Shown: piece after piece, positions 1-8,834 of the stretch
Position numbering within the stretch: position 1 is the first letter of the stretch
How the letters are laid out: each line of letters starts with the position of its first letter
Assembly: GCA_020832305.1 (NCBI GenBank)
Contig: JAFIEV010000067.1
Span: 1-64,000, forward strand
DNA from: Cyclobacteriaceae bacterium
GTDB lineage: Bacteria; Bacteroidota; Bacteroidia; Cytophagales; Cyclobacteriaceae
Direction: 5' to 3'
DNA length: 64,000 bases
The notes under the pieces: generated by a model
Seen by the model: the letters and a program-made list of their open reading frames with translations, nothing else
Databases searched by the model: none
Told to the model about the DNA's origin: nothing
Program-made: the position numbers and the translations under genes

Positions 1-323
1 TAATTTTTTCTCATTTGCCGGATTTGCTTTATGTAGCCCTTTTTTTGTAGTCCATATTCCTGGACTACCCTTTCAACACTCCGCTGGCTTATAGGGTGGC
101 CGGATTGATTCATTTTCTGGGCGATCACCTCACAGCTTGCGGCCAGATCAAGAAAACGGTGCCTTATCACCTGCTTTGTAGCTTCAGGTGTTCTCTTGTA
201 ATTAGTTTTAGGGCCAGTGGGCGAATCTTTTAAAGACTGGCTGCCTTGGATGTTTAGTTTGTTTAACACCTGATAAAAATATTCTCTTGTGTAACCGTAC
301 TTGGCGCTCAATTCTTCAATAGT
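1..323 (-). pseudogene. Transposase N-terminal helix-turn-helix fragment, runs off left edge
   Basis: The minus strand reads as an open frame from 323 to the window edge. It encodes YGYTREYFYQVLNKLN, a basic linker, then a second helical block with HRFLDLAASCEVIAQKMN and ISQRSVERVVQEYG. This looks like the tandem HTH region at the N-terminus of an IS transposase. No start codon is visible: the frame begins directly after a stop at 324-326, inside a MerR-like remnant. It is therefore read as a displaced or truncated transposase remnant. The catalytic DDE part, if present, is outside the window. The family assignment is inferred from HTH character only. Confidence 0.5.
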
Positions 324-485
324 TCAATCTTCCCAACAAGACTATCATCATACTGCTTGTAATTGTTCGTTTTTACTTTTTCATCAGCCTTTCCTTCAAA
401 AAGACCATAGTTTTCGTAATACCTCAAGGTGTGTATGGACAGGCCTGTCCGCTTTTGCAACCTTTCCTGTATGGAATGGCATCAT
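308..485 (-). pseudogene. MerR-family regulator remnant, frameshifted and truncated
   Basis: The minus strand starts at ATG 485 with a beta/HTH start (HTGKVAKA) and then shifts frame. The next frame gives RTGLSIHTLRYYENYGLF, the typical MerR DNA-recognition helix plus wing, followed by NNYKQYDDSLVGKIELLKN and a stop at 308-310. Removing one A from the AAAA run near 453-456 restores a single frame through both parts. The C-terminal effector domain is missing and is replaced by the transposase-like frame. Seen directly: one +1 shift and truncation. Inferred: an inactivated regulator, although a sequencing indel in the A-run could explain the shift but not the truncation. Confidence 0.6.
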
Positions 486-534
486 TAGACTTGTTTTTGC
501 AACGGTGGCATAAGGAGCGGGTTACCATCATACA

Positions 535-651
535 ATGGGAGCTTTTATACTGCTCTTGGCGTTGGGAGATTTACTCATAGGAATACTGACGGTTGCATTG
601 GTGACAAGAGCTGCCAACAAATCAATTTTACTAATCTTAAAAAACAACTAA
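535..651 (+). CDS. Small hydrophobic ORF, possible tail of a broken membrane protein
   Basis: A 38-residue frame of almost only hydrophobic residues (GAFILLLALGDLLIGILTVA) forms one transmembrane helix and ends in KNN. There is no clear ribosome binding site. It lies between the MerR remnant and another damaged membrane gene, so it is more likely the C-terminal end of a decayed membrane protein than a real small gene. I do not recognise a family. Confidence 0.2.
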   Translation: MGAFILLLALGDLLIGILTVALVTRAANKSILLILKNN

Positions 652-655
652 CATT

Positions 656-1148
656 TTGAACAGACTAACAGACTTAAAATTTCTTTTTACTGCTATGGCG
701 ATTCTTGAATTTTTCTATTTCGCCGCGGCTATGCTTCCACCTTCACTAATTCCATTGGCCACAGGTTGGAATTGGATACCTTTTAGTGCTAGTATACATT
801 TTTCTTTTCCTTTGGTCGACAGGTGGTCTAATAGAATTGATTTCTTCTAAAGTGCCTTGGACTCCCTACACAAACCTTGATTTTCCAAAATGGCTACTTC
901 CGATTCATTGGGGTTCAGTAATAATTACCTCGACAGGTTTCTTACTTGGCTATTTTACCGGATGGAGCAAAACTCCTGAGTTTATGCTTGCAACATATAG
1001 TATGCTGTTCACAATCTGCGTCATTGAGACTTTTGGATTTATGAATAGTCCAACTAAGTATTTTGCTATGGTAGCAGAACTAGTGACATATACCGTAATA
1101 TTAATCATATTATTTAAACACAAATATTTTGCTGACTACTTTGGCTGA
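656..1148 (+). pseudogene. Frameshifted four-helix membrane protein, unknown family
   Basis: Two overlapping frames together make one membrane protein of about 164 residues. The first gives RLTDLKFLFTAMAILEFFYF up to TGWNW. The second resumes with LVLVYIFLFLWSTGGLIEL and continues to the stop at 1146-1148 through two further hydrophobic helices (LPIHWGSVIITSTGFLLGY and TYTVILIILF). The shift lies between about 775 and 795. The first frame has only a TTG start. Both halves show matching membrane-protein character, so a single-base indel in one gene is the simplest reading. Family and function are not recognised. Confidence 0.45.
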
Positions 1149-1753
1149 CCGACAACAGAAATGAAAATCAAAATAACCGATCCAAATGATTCAGAAAGAA
1201 GCCCGAACCGCTAACATTCATCTATACGCATGCAGAGGTTATGCGCTTTGTAAGACAGGAAAGTGACAAATATAAAGTTCAGGTCCAGGCAGGAAGTTCA
1301 TTGGTTAAAAGACCTGCCTGCGTATAGCTGAAAACCGTTGGCCTATATTAGCCATTCCTGCGGTAAGTAGTGCTGGTCATCCTGCATATAATGTTTCTGA
1401 GTTTGTTTATGATCCATTACCAAAAGGGGCATAGACAGGGCTTCAGCGGATGTGGGATTTATGTTTACAGCCTATAACCTTACCTGATTGACAAAAAAGC
1501 GCTCACAGCGTATCTAAGAATGCTCATCCTCTGTTTTTATCTCTATATAACCCGTATGGAGGCCTTTTTAAGCCTCCAGGAAATCTCGAAAATTTTGTGA
1601 CCTGTCGATAGAAATTTTTTAAAGCTGGTCGAATATGTGCTTAAAAGGCTTTAAATTTATGTCTTCCGGGCTGCAATGAAAGGAGACCCGGGGTTTTTAG
1701 ACAGACTACGATTGTTAACAACTTAAAAACCAAATGAACAAGAAAGTGCAATA
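1149..1753. other. Intergenic stretch with coding-like remnants
   Basis: About 600 bases without an intact gene. Two short plus-strand stretches look protein-like: about 1213-1326 (HAEVMRFVRQESDKYKVQVQ) and about 1336-1432 (ending VSEFVYDPLPKGA). Each ends in a stop and has no start. They may be pieces of one degraded gene. No RNA gene or clear promoter was seen. Confidence 0.3.
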
Positions 1754-1871
1754 ATGCATTTTATGATAAAGATTAAAATAAAAAATAGCCATTTCACATT
1801 TGAATTTGAAAACATCAAATTAAGGAAATACGGGTCACTTAAGTTATAGTAACCCCAACATACTTTTCATA

Positions 1872-2006
1872 ATGAGCAAAGGTAAAATGGAGATTAGTGG
1901 AAAAAGTTATAATTTTGATGCTGAAGGAACTGAGAATGGTGATATGGCAGCGCAAAAGAATGCTATAGAATCTGTATTCAGGTTTGTATACGAAGCCGGA
2001 AAATGA
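1872..2006 (+). CDS. Short ORF upstream of and overlapping the next gene
   Basis: A 44-residue frame (KMEISGKSYNFDAEG, then IESVFRFVYEAGK) whose stop overlaps the start of the next gene in ATGA, which suggests translational coupling. Its frame stays open upstream of the ATG (NPNILFI). A neighbouring frame at 1754-1849 has similar beta-strand character (IKNSHFTFEFENIKLRKYGS). One gene of about 80 residues broken by a shift near 1840 is possible. No family is recognised. Confidence 0.3.
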   Translation: MSKGKMEISGKSYNFDAEGTENGDMAAQKNAIESVFRFVYEAGK

Positions 2007-2476
2007 TTAAAAATCGAAATAAATTGCGTTTATATTGGCATGGCCTGTTTACCTTAGCTTCATTACTAATTTTGGCTGACTTTTTATTGCCAGGAAGGCT
2101 GGTGGTCGATGAAATTGTTGAAGTTAAAAAAGAGAGGCAACAATATTACAATGCTGCACGAAATTATCATTACTCATATAAGGCATTCACAAGTATTCAC
2201 AGCTTTTCCATTACAGAAGATTTTGCCAAAAAGTTAAAGATTACTCAAAAAATGGAATTAGCAATTTCGCCTATATTCGAAGAAATTAACAGTTACAGAT
2301 TGCCCAACTCAGAAAGGAGTGAAATATATTCATTACGGATTTTATCGGGTCTCATTATTCCTTTGGCACTAATTATTGTAACTGTATTGGCATTCAAGTA
2401 TGAAAAGAAAATGAGTGTTTTAATTTTTGTAATTCAGGTTCTTGTAATAGCTGACCTTATATTTTTAATCAAATGA
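2003..2476 (+). CDS. Hypothetical inner-membrane protein
   Basis: 157 residues. There is a hydrophobic segment near residues 15-30 (LFTLASLLILADFLLPG), then a charged, Tyr-rich, probably extracytoplasmic region of about 80 residues. Two C-terminal helices follow (LSGLIIPLALIIVTVLAF and VLIFVIQVLVIADLIFLI). It overlaps the preceding short ORF by four bases, so the two probably share a transcript. The family is not recognised and no catalytic motif is visible. Codon use is A+T rich like the following beta-lactamase. Confidence 0.55.
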   Translation: MIKNRNKLRLYWHGLFTLASLLILADFLLPGRLVVDEIVEVKKERQQYYNAARNYHYSYKAFTSIHSFSITEDFAKKLKITQKMELAISPIFEEINSYRLPNSERSEIYSLRILSGLIIPLALIIVTVLAFKYEKKMSVLIFVIQVLVIADLIFLIK

Positions 2477-2516
2477 TGAAAGGCCCTTACAAACACTATA
2501 TAAATAAATATGGCAC

Positions 2517-2831
2517 ATGCTTTTTCTATTAAGCCTACTTTCTATCGGTTGGATTTGTTATTGCATGCCGTTAAGCAGAAAGAATACGAAAAGAATTATT
2601 AAAAAAGCGTACTTAGTAATATTTGGAACTGCTGTTAAAAATGTTCATCCTAATTATACTCTTAAGGCACTTTGGGACAGTGAAGAATTTAGAATAAATG
2701 TGAAGCTAAAGGTCGAAAAGATTTTCAAAAGAAATCCAGAAACTGAATTCTCATATGTTAATCAGTTTCAATCAGTTGATTGTATGCAAATTTTTACACA
2801 GATGCAGGTATCTTTGTCCACCAACTTATAG
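2517..2831 (+). CDS. Hypothetical protein, doubtful
   Basis: 104 residues: a hydrophobic start (LFLLSLLSIGWICYC), then a basic, helical segment and a mixed C-terminus. A competing frame starts at ATG 2510 and runs 30 residues. The gene could therefore be a frameshifted product or not coding at all. No family is recognised. It lies between a membrane protein and the class D beta-lactamase, all on the plus strand. Confidence 0.3.
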   Translation: MLFLLSLLSIGWICYCMPLSRKNTKRIIKKAYLVIFGTAVKNVHPNYTLKALWDSEEFRINVKLKVEKIFKRNPETEFSYVNQFQSVDCMQIFTQMQVSLSTNL

Positions 2832-2916
2832 CCATTTCCGTTGTGGTGCATGCAAATATAACTCCACAGAAATTTTAAGAGTGATTAAATTAAAACTGTA
2901 ATACAATAAAGACAAT

Positions 2917-3753
2917 ATGAAAATAACCTGCATCATATCAACATTTATTATCTTCTTTTCCTGTACAAGTAAGAAGAACGGTTCTGACAATAACCAAAGC
3001 TTAATGACTGAAAATAAGATTGTTGTAGAAGATTTTCAAGCAATTATTGACACTGCAAGCATAGAAGGAGCGGTTTTAATCTACGATTTAGAAGAAGATA
3101 AATACTATTCCAATGACTTTGTATGGACAAAAAAAGGGTATTTGCCTGCATCTACTTTCAAGATAACGAATTCAATTATAGCTCTTGAAACTGGAACAGT
3201 TGAAAATGAAAATACGCTCTTGAAATGGGACGGAGAGAAAAGAAGATTTAAGACCTGGGAACAAGATTTAATATTTCGGGACGCTTTTCATTATTCGTGT
3301 GTTCCTTGTTATCAGGAAATAGCAAAGAAAATTGGTGTAAAAAAAATGATAAAATACCTTGACACGCTTGAATATGGAAAAATGGATGTTGATTCGAGCA
3401 ATATTAATATATTTTGGCTCGAAGGTGAATCTCGAATAACTCAATTTCAACAAATAGATTTTTTAAGAAGATTCTATCAATCTAAACTCCCAATTTCTCA
3501 ACGGACCGAATCAATAATGAAAAAGATGTTAGTAATTGAAGAAAATGAAGTATACAAACTGAGTGGAAAAACAGGTTGGTCAATCAGGAATGGTAATAAT
3601 AATGGTTGGTTTGTCGGATACATTGAAACGTCATCTAAAACATATTTCTTCGCTACAAATGTTGAGCCTAAACAACAATTTGATATGGATATGTTTCCTA
3701 TGATACGGAAAAATATAACTCTTAAGGCATTTGAAACCCTGAAAATAATATGA
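2917..3753 (+). CDS. Class D (OXA-type) beta-lactamase lipoprotein
   Basis: 278 residues. The N-terminus is a lipoprotein signal with the probable lipidated Cys16 (IFFSC). Class D motifs appear in order: S79-T-F-K82 (nucleophile and the lysine that is carbamylated in this family), S127-C-V129, Y153-G-K155 in place of the usual YGN, the omega-loop tryptophan W167-L-E-G, and K218-T-G220-W. The QQIDFLRR and GWFVGY stretches also match OXA enzymes. It should hydrolyse beta-lactams in the periplasm as a membrane-anchored enzyme. Its stop overlaps the start of the next gene by four bases. Base composition is low in G+C. The family call is secure; spectrum and activity cannot be told. A penicillin-sensing role is the alternative. 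Confidence 0.9.
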   Translation: MKITCIISTFIIFFSCTSKKNGSDNNQSLMTENKIVVEDFQAIIDTASIEGAVLIYDLEEDKYYSNDFVWTKKGYLPASTFKITNSIIALETGTVENENTLLKWDGEKRRFKTWEQDLIFRDAFHYSCVPCYQEIAKKIGVKKMIKYLDTLEYGKMDVDSSNINIFWLEGESRITQFQQIDFLRRFYQSKLPISQRTESIMKKMLVIEENEVYKLSGKTGWSIRNGNNNGWFVGYIETSSKTYFFATNVEPKQQFDMDMFPMIRKNITLKAFETLKII

Positions 3754-5405
3754 GGATATTCTTAACTCAAATTTTGGTACTGACTTCTATTTTTTCCTAT
3801 GGTCAAGAATTGACTACTATCAAAGTTTCAGTTCCAAATAAAACTGACGAAGTATTTATAGCAGGAAACCAAAAGAACCTTGGTGATTGGCAACCTGACA
3901 TCGTCAAAATGAACATAATTTCCGACCATGAAAGAGAAATTTCTGTGAATTTAATATTTCCAGCCGAATTTAAATTTACTCGTGGAAGTTGGGGAAGTGA
4001 AGCAATTATAAACAAGCTTAATGAACAGCCGAATTTCACCTTAAACGAGAAACCAAATGAAGTTCAGCATTACAAAATACAAGGATGGGCTGATCGAATA
4101 GATAATTATTCAACTTTTAACACATTTTTAATTAAAAGCCTGTTTTCCAAGATATTAAATATTGATAGGAAAATTTACATTTCGCTACCTGAAAACTACT
4201 CTAACAACACTAAATATCCGGTAATATATATAAGTGACGCTCAAAACCTATCTAATTTTGAAATTGCTCAACAAACAATAAGACAACAATCAAATTTCAG
4301 GAATTTCCCAGAAACTATTTTAGTTGGAATTTATCAGTCCGATAGAAATGCAGATTTTGGCTTGAACAAAGAGACAATCTACAATGCTAAATTTCAAGAC
4401 TTCATTTTTAAAGAGTTAATTCCACACATAAACAAAACATATTCAACAAGTGACTATAAAGCAATTATTGGACACTCAAATGGCTCAGAATACAACCACC
4501 ATTTAATGTTCTCGAAAGACAACCCATTCAACGCATTTATAAACATTAGTGAAGAATTAAACGCGTTGTTTCCCTATATGGATCAAAGTTGGTTTTATAA
4601 AAGTCGTGACAAATACGAGAAATTCTTCAGAGAATATTCCGGAAAACCCATTACATTATTTATTGCAAGTGGCAAATACGATATTTGGCACAGACTAAAA
4701 GCCGGGAAAATTATTGATAGTCTTTATGAAACCAGTCTGAACATCAATATCAACTTTAAACATCAATTATATTCTGCCGAACACAACAGTCTTGTTGGAA
4801 AATCACTTTTAGATGCATTGATGTTTATATTCGATGATTATAAAAACTTTGATGCTTTTCAAATCGAATTGAATAAAACAAAAAATTATCAGCAAGCTAA
4901 AAATAACTTAATTGAGAAAACCAAAAAATATGGAGATTATGAAATGACTATAGAAGATGAAGACATTATTCAAACGATTGTGTTTAACACGAAATCCTTT
5001 GAAATATTCCAACAATGGAATGAAATTGAAAATCCGGAAAATCAACTATATTCAAACTTAATTTTAGGAGATATTTTAACTGACATTGATCCCGAAAAAG
5101 CTTCTGAATATTTTGAAAAAGCCATCGAAGAAAAAGACAAAGAAATATTTAAGTTTCTACCATCAATAATTTACAATGAAGTGCAAGATTTACATCGACC
5201 TAAAAAAGCGTTGGAAATACTTGATAAAATCCTTGCTATTGACCAATCAAAAAAATTATTAACAAGCTATTTTATTGCAAAAACAAGTATTGAAAATGAC
5301 ATTGAACTGACGCAAGGGAAAAGAGCATTAAAATATTGTAACGCTAATTTTATTGAAAATAGATTTTTTACAATAAATGACTTGCAAAAGCTGAATAAAA
5401 AATAG
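3750..5405 (+). CDS. Secreted CBM20-esterase (alpha/beta hydrolase, IroE/Fes-like)
   Basis: 551 residues with a signal peptide (LVLTSIFSYGQE). Residues about 22-110 resemble a starch-binding CBM20 domain (VFIAGNQKNLGDWQP). Residues about 125-370 form an esterase domain of the enterochelin-esterase-like family, with the nucleophile elbow G241-H-S243-N-G. A C-terminal helical region of about 180 residues resembles TPR repeats (ILGDILTDIDPEKASEYFEK). The gene overlaps the beta-lactamase in ATGA, so the two are translationally coupled. The substrate is unknown. In Bacteroidota this domain pairing is often seen in secreted esterases of unknown target. A role related to the beta-lactamase (envelope or antibiotic ester hydrolysis) is only an inference. 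Confidence 0.75.
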   Translation: MRIFLTQILVLTSIFSYGQELTTIKVSVPNKTDEVFIAGNQKNLGDWQPDIVKMNIISDHEREISVNLIFPAEFKFTRGSWGSEAIINKLNEQPNFTLNEKPNEVQHYKIQGWADRIDNYSTFNTFLIKSLFSKILNIDRKIYISLPENYSNNTKYPVIYISDAQNLSNFEIAQQTIRQQSNFRNFPETILVGIYQSDRNADFGLNKETIYNAKFQDFIFKELIPHINKTYSTSDYKAIIGHSNGSEYNHHLMFSKDNPFNAFINISEELNALFPYMDQSWFYKSRDKYEKFFREYSGKPITLFIASGKYDIWHRLKAGKIIDSLYETSLNININFKHQLYSAEHNSLVGKSLLDALMFIFDDYKNFDAFQIELNKTKNYQQAKNNLIEKTKKYGDYEMTIEDEDIIQTIVFNTKSFEIFQQWNEIENPENQLYSNLILGDILTDIDPEKASEYFEKAIEEKDKEIFKFLPSIIYNEVQDLHRPKKALEILDKILAIDQSKKLLTSYFIAKTSIENDIELTQGKRALKYCNANFIENRFFTINDLQKLNKK

Positions 5406-5522
5406 CTGAAATTATTGAGACCAAAATAGTTATAGGCGTCTGAATTTACATTACAGGTGCTTCCTTTTTCAGCATTAGCGTGCATTTTCTATAATTGAAT
5501 AATCATTGCTGAGAAAAAATTT

Positions 5523-5530
5523 TATATTTG
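5523..5530 (+). promoter_or_regulatory. Candidate -7 box (TATATTTG) upstream of the Crp/Fnr gene
   Basis: TATATTTG fits the Bacteroidota -7 consensus TAnnTTTG. The stretch between the esterase gene and the regulator at 5693 is otherwise featureless. No well-spaced TTTG -33 box is obvious, so the call rests on the -7 element alone. Confidence 0.35.
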
Positions 5531-5692
5531 CCGCAAATAATGACGGAGAATAAATGATCTATATATCAATCTACAAACTGATTGGCCTGACCTTTATTGG
5601 CAGGATGAAAAGCTCTTACACTTACATCTATCAGGAGTAGATAATTCCGGACTATTTTCATCAGACAGGAATTTAGATGGATTTTTAACAAA

Positions 5693-6292
5693 ATGTCTTT
5701 TTTATTAAACCCGGTGAACAAAGTACTGCTACATATCAACAGCATTTTTAAACTTACAGAGGAAGAGTTTTCAGTATTGGGTAATAAACTGGAACCTGCT
5801 GAGCTGGATGCAGGCGATTTTTTTCTGAAAGAAGGACAAATTGCAGATTTCATTGCATTTGTAGAGAAAGGAAGTTTGAGATTATATTATGACTCAGCTG
5901 AAAAAGAAAGCTGCAATGATTTTTTCTTCGAGAACTCTGTAGTTTGTTCATTATCCAGTTTTCTTTCGCGAACCCCTTCCATTGCAAACATAGTTGCCAT
6001 TGAAAACAGTTTGCTTCTCAAAATATCATTCCAGGCAGTTGAAGAACTCAATAACTATTCACCGAAATTTAAACAACTTGCAAACTTCATACTAACTGAG
6101 CAGCTGAGCCGGTCAGAATCAAGGGAAGCATCACTGTTAAAGCTACAGCCATTTGAAAGGTTCAGGCAACTACTTGAAATTCATCCAAAACTGTTTAAAA
6201 GAATCCCTTTGCACTACATTGCCAGTTATTTAAACATTTCCCCCGAAACACTCAGCCGTTATCGAAGTAAGATCAATGAAGAACGTTCTTGA
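5693..6292 (+). CDS. Crp/Fnr-family transcriptional regulator
   Basis: 199 residues. Residues about 15-120 form a cyclic-nucleotide-binding-type beta roll (LDAGDFFLKEGQIADFIAFV, then KGSLRLYY). A long helix and a C-terminal winged helix follow (IPLHYIASYLNISPETLSRY). This is the common small Bacteroidota Crp/Fnr paralogue. The phosphate-cassette residues needed for cAMP binding are not clearly present, so the ligand is unknown. It stands alone, 145 bases upstream of the cupin gene, which it may control. Confidence 0.88.
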   Translation: MSFLLNPVNKVLLHINSIFKLTEEEFSVLGNKLEPAELDAGDFFLKEGQIADFIAFVEKGSLRLYYDSAEKESCNDFFFENSVVCSLSSFLSRTPSIANIVAIENSLLLKISFQAVEELNNYSPKFKQLANFILTEQLSRSESREASLLKLQPFERFRQLLEIHPKLFKRIPLHYIASYLNISPETLSRYRSKINEERS

Positions 6293-6437
6293 TTTGAATC
6301 AAGTGACTCTTTGTTTTTTGTCCTCAACTTTGTTTTCACAAAAACAGAATATCGTTGATTTTGATTTTTCATCTCAAGGCGCCAATGAAAAAGCAAAGTG
6401 AACTTTCTGGATGGTTTAATTTTAAAAATTTAAAAAA

Positions 6438-6926
6438 ATGAAAACAGAGAATAAAAAAGAACAATTAATGGTTCTTACAGACTTAATTACTGTTATAACT
6501 GATTCAAGGGATAGCAATGGAAAATATGCCATTTTTGAAGAAAGGGTACCGCCCCTGGGTGGGCCACCACCACATACCCATCCTGATGAGGAGATTTTTT
6601 ATGTTGTGGAGGGTGAGTTTGAGTTTATTCTAAACGAAATTACCAATTCATTCAAAGCATTGCCGGGCAGTGTGGTTCATGTGCCTTCAAATGCATTGCA
6701 TACATTTAAGAATGTAGGTAATACACAAGGACTGATGGTGGTATTGCTCTCGCCCGGTAACCTGTTAAATTATTTCAGAGAAATCGGGACAGTAATAAAT
6801 GAAAGTGAGGAAATTCCTGACCTTAACGAGGTTCCTTTAATGGAAAAACTTGATATTGGAACTGCTTTTAAGTATGCTCCAAAGTATGATATTAAATTTG
6901 TGTTACCTGAGTTTATACACGAATAA
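6438..6926 (+). CDS. Cupin-domain protein
   Basis: 162 residues with a single cupin barrel. Metal-binding motif 1 is GGPPPHTHPDEEIFYVVEGE, with H46 and H48 and an acidic pair at 51-52. Motif 2 is PGSVVHVPSNALHTFKNVG. This matches the quercetin 2,3-dioxygenase-like/small cupin group; the exact reaction is unknown. There is no signal peptide, so it is cytoplasmic. It is followed 26 bases later by a SpoIIAA-like gene, probably on the same transcript. Confidence 0.82.
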   Translation: MKTENKKEQLMVLTDLITVITDSRDSNGKYAIFEERVPPLGGPPPHTHPDEEIFYVVEGEFEFILNEITNSFKALPGSVVHVPSNALHTFKNVGNTQGLMVVLLSPGNLLNYFREIGTVINESEEIPDLNEVPLMEKLDIGTAFKYAPKYDIKFVLPEFIHE

Positions 6927-6952
6927 AATTAAAATTTATTTGGAATAAGACC

Positions 6953-7384
6953 ATGATTGTTGTTGACCTTATCAGAAATGCATCCGGTGATATATATGCA
7001 AAATTGATATATGAACCGAAAAAAAATTACTTGCTGATGAAATGGATTGGCCCATGCACTCAGGAAGAAGTTAAAACAGGTTCACTCAGGATGTTGGAAT
7101 GGCAGAAAAAAGAAGGAGTAAGAAACCAATGCAGGTTTCATGTTCACGACACCAAAGAAATTGAAGGTGCGTGGGCAGGCCTGGTTGATTGGATCAGCAA
7201 TTACTTCTTCCCCGAAAATTACAAGTATGGATTGATGTTCAATATTAGTATTCTGTCACCAGACATTTTTTCAAAACTTAGTTCCCTGGAATTGCAAAAA
7301 AGAAATAATAAGGTCACAACAATCCTGGTTGAAACCATCTCACAGGCTGAATCATGGATTTTAGAAAAAGGTAATAAAGGCTAA
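6953..7384 (+). CDS. SpoIIAA/STAS-like protein
   Basis: 143 residues. The pattern YLLMKWIGPCTQEEVKTG followed by a mid-length loop and AWAGLVDWISNYFFP resembles the SpoIIAA-like single-domain proteins common in Bacteroidota. No catalytic residues are visible. The likely role is protein-protein interaction. It follows the cupin gene closely and may share its promoter. Assignment is by general pattern only. Confidence 0.5.
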   Translation: MIVVDLIRNASGDIYAKLIYEPKKNYLLMKWIGPCTQEEVKTGSLRMLEWQKKEGVRNQCRFHVHDTKEIEGAWAGLVDWISNYFFPENYKYGLMFNISILSPDIFSKLSSLELQKRNNKVTTILVETISQAESWILEKGNKG

Positions 7385-7544
7385 GAAAATGCCAACGTGA
7401 GTAAAAATGAAAGTAAAAAATTAATCATTCAGCAACTAAAGAATTAAAGTCACACAAAGGATTTCACGTTAAACACAAACATGAGTTAAAGGATTCGTTG
7501 AATTGTAGCCCACAATTTGATAGACATACATTAAATTGCGTTAG

Positions 7545-7808
7545 CAAAATATTTCAGAAGTTACCATTTCTGTTTCTGACAATGGAAATGGAATAGCACC
7601 CGAAGTTTTATCAAAACTTTTTGATACTACAAAATTGTATTCATCGCAAGGAACAGCCAAGGAAAAAGGAACAGGCTTTGGTTTATTGCTTTGCAAAAAA
7701 TTTGTAGAGAAACACGGTGGCAAAATCAGTGTTGAAAGTGAGTTTGGCAAAGGAAGTGATTTTATATTTACTTTGCCATTTAATACTGAACCATCAGTCG
7801 CAGTCTGA
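7545..7808 (+). pseudogene. Orphan histidine-kinase ATPase-domain fragment
   Basis: The 87-residue frame contains the second half of a HATPase_c domain: G1 box [13 protein letters not shown]-box-like LSKLFD, and G2 box [18 protein letters not shown], ending in FTLPF. The N box, the DHp domain and any start codon are missing. The frame opens right after a stop at 7542-7544. It is a leftover of a deleted sensor kinase. The longer minus-strand frame over the same bases is a shadow. Confidence 0.75.
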
Positions 7809-8007
7809 AAATTAAAAAGGCCGGTAGCTAAGGGGTATAGCATATAATCGGACGACCTGGCAAACTTCATCTACTGCGGTGAGTAGAAAAACTTAATAAA
7901 CCATATAAAACCACAAAAAAATCAATAGGCAAAATAATGAATAAAAATTAATGCTATTCTGATTATTACTACAGTATTTCAAACATCAAAAAAAAATTTT
8001 CAATAAG

Positions 8008-8799
8008 ATGAAAATAACGGCATTGACTTCTTTTTGTGTTGATTTTTTTTCTGAGCAGGATAAAATTTTCGTTGGTGGAAATTCATTAAACTTTGCAACG
8101 CAATGCAAACTTTCGGGTATTGAACAGGTATATGTAATTGGCGCTGTTGGAAATGATAGATTTGGAAAGCTTATTGAAGCTCATTTTGATAAATTGAAAA
8201 TAAATCGCTCACATTTATATAGAGTAGGTGCATCAACGGCATCAAACAAGATTTTTATTAATGAAGCCGGAGACAGGTATTTTAAAGCTGATAGCTGGAA
8301 TGGAGGTGCTTTTGACATATTCCGGCTTTCTGAAAAGGACTGGCAGCAAATCAGAGATAGCACCATAGTGGCAATGCCTGCCGGAGACCCAAACTTGAAG
8401 GAGCTACTAAAAAAAAGACACAAAAACCAATTAGTTATAATTGACTTTCTTGATTATTTTGGGTTGGATTATATTAATCAATTTATTGAGGATATTGATA
8501 TAGTTTTTTTGAGCGGCAAAAAGGAAATGCTTGATGATTTGCAAAAGCTCTCTATGCAAACAGGAAAAATGATAGTTGCAACATTAGGTGCCAGGGGAAG
8601 TATGGCTTTCATTGACAGTAAAATACATTATTGCAAAGCTGTTGAAGTTGATGCCATTGTTGATACAACAGGTTGTGGTGACGCATTTCAGGCAGCCTTT
8701 TGTATAGAATGGATTCAATCGAAAGACATTGATAAATCTCTGGAAGCGGGTTCCATAGAAGCAAGTAAAGTTTTAAAATTTTTCGGAGGGGTTGAATAA
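8008..8799 (+). CDS. PfkB-family sugar kinase (FrlD-like)
   Basis: 263 residues. The N-terminal substrate region has VGGNSLNFATQCKLSG. The ATP-site signature is D219-TTGCGD225-AF, with D225 the expected catalytic base. The short length and sequence pattern resemble fructoselysine 6-kinase-like PfkB proteins, but the substrate cannot be set from sequence. No transport or deglycase gene is adjacent, so the gene stands alone between two decayed loci. Confidence 0.8.
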   Translation: MKITALTSFCVDFFSEQDKIFVGGNSLNFATQCKLSGIEQVYVIGAVGNDRFGKLIEAHFDKLKINRSHLYRVGASTASNKIFINEAGDRYFKADSWNGGAFDIFRLSEKDWQQIRDSTIVAMPAGDPNLKELLKKRHKNQLVIIDFLDYFGLDYINQFIEDIDIVFLSGKKEMLDDLQKLSMQTGKMIVATLGARGSMAFIDSKIHYCKAVEVDAIVDTTGCGDAFQAAFCIEWIQSKDIDKSLEAGSIEASKVLKFFGGVE

Positions 8800-8834
8800 G
8801 CTAAAAAATTTTCAAAAAAATTTAAGGTCTCCCA

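Noticed and set aside
7541-7870. 109-residue frame on the minus strand
   Set aside because: The plus strand over the same bases encodes recognisable HATPase_c G1 and G2 boxes, so the minus frame is a shadow.
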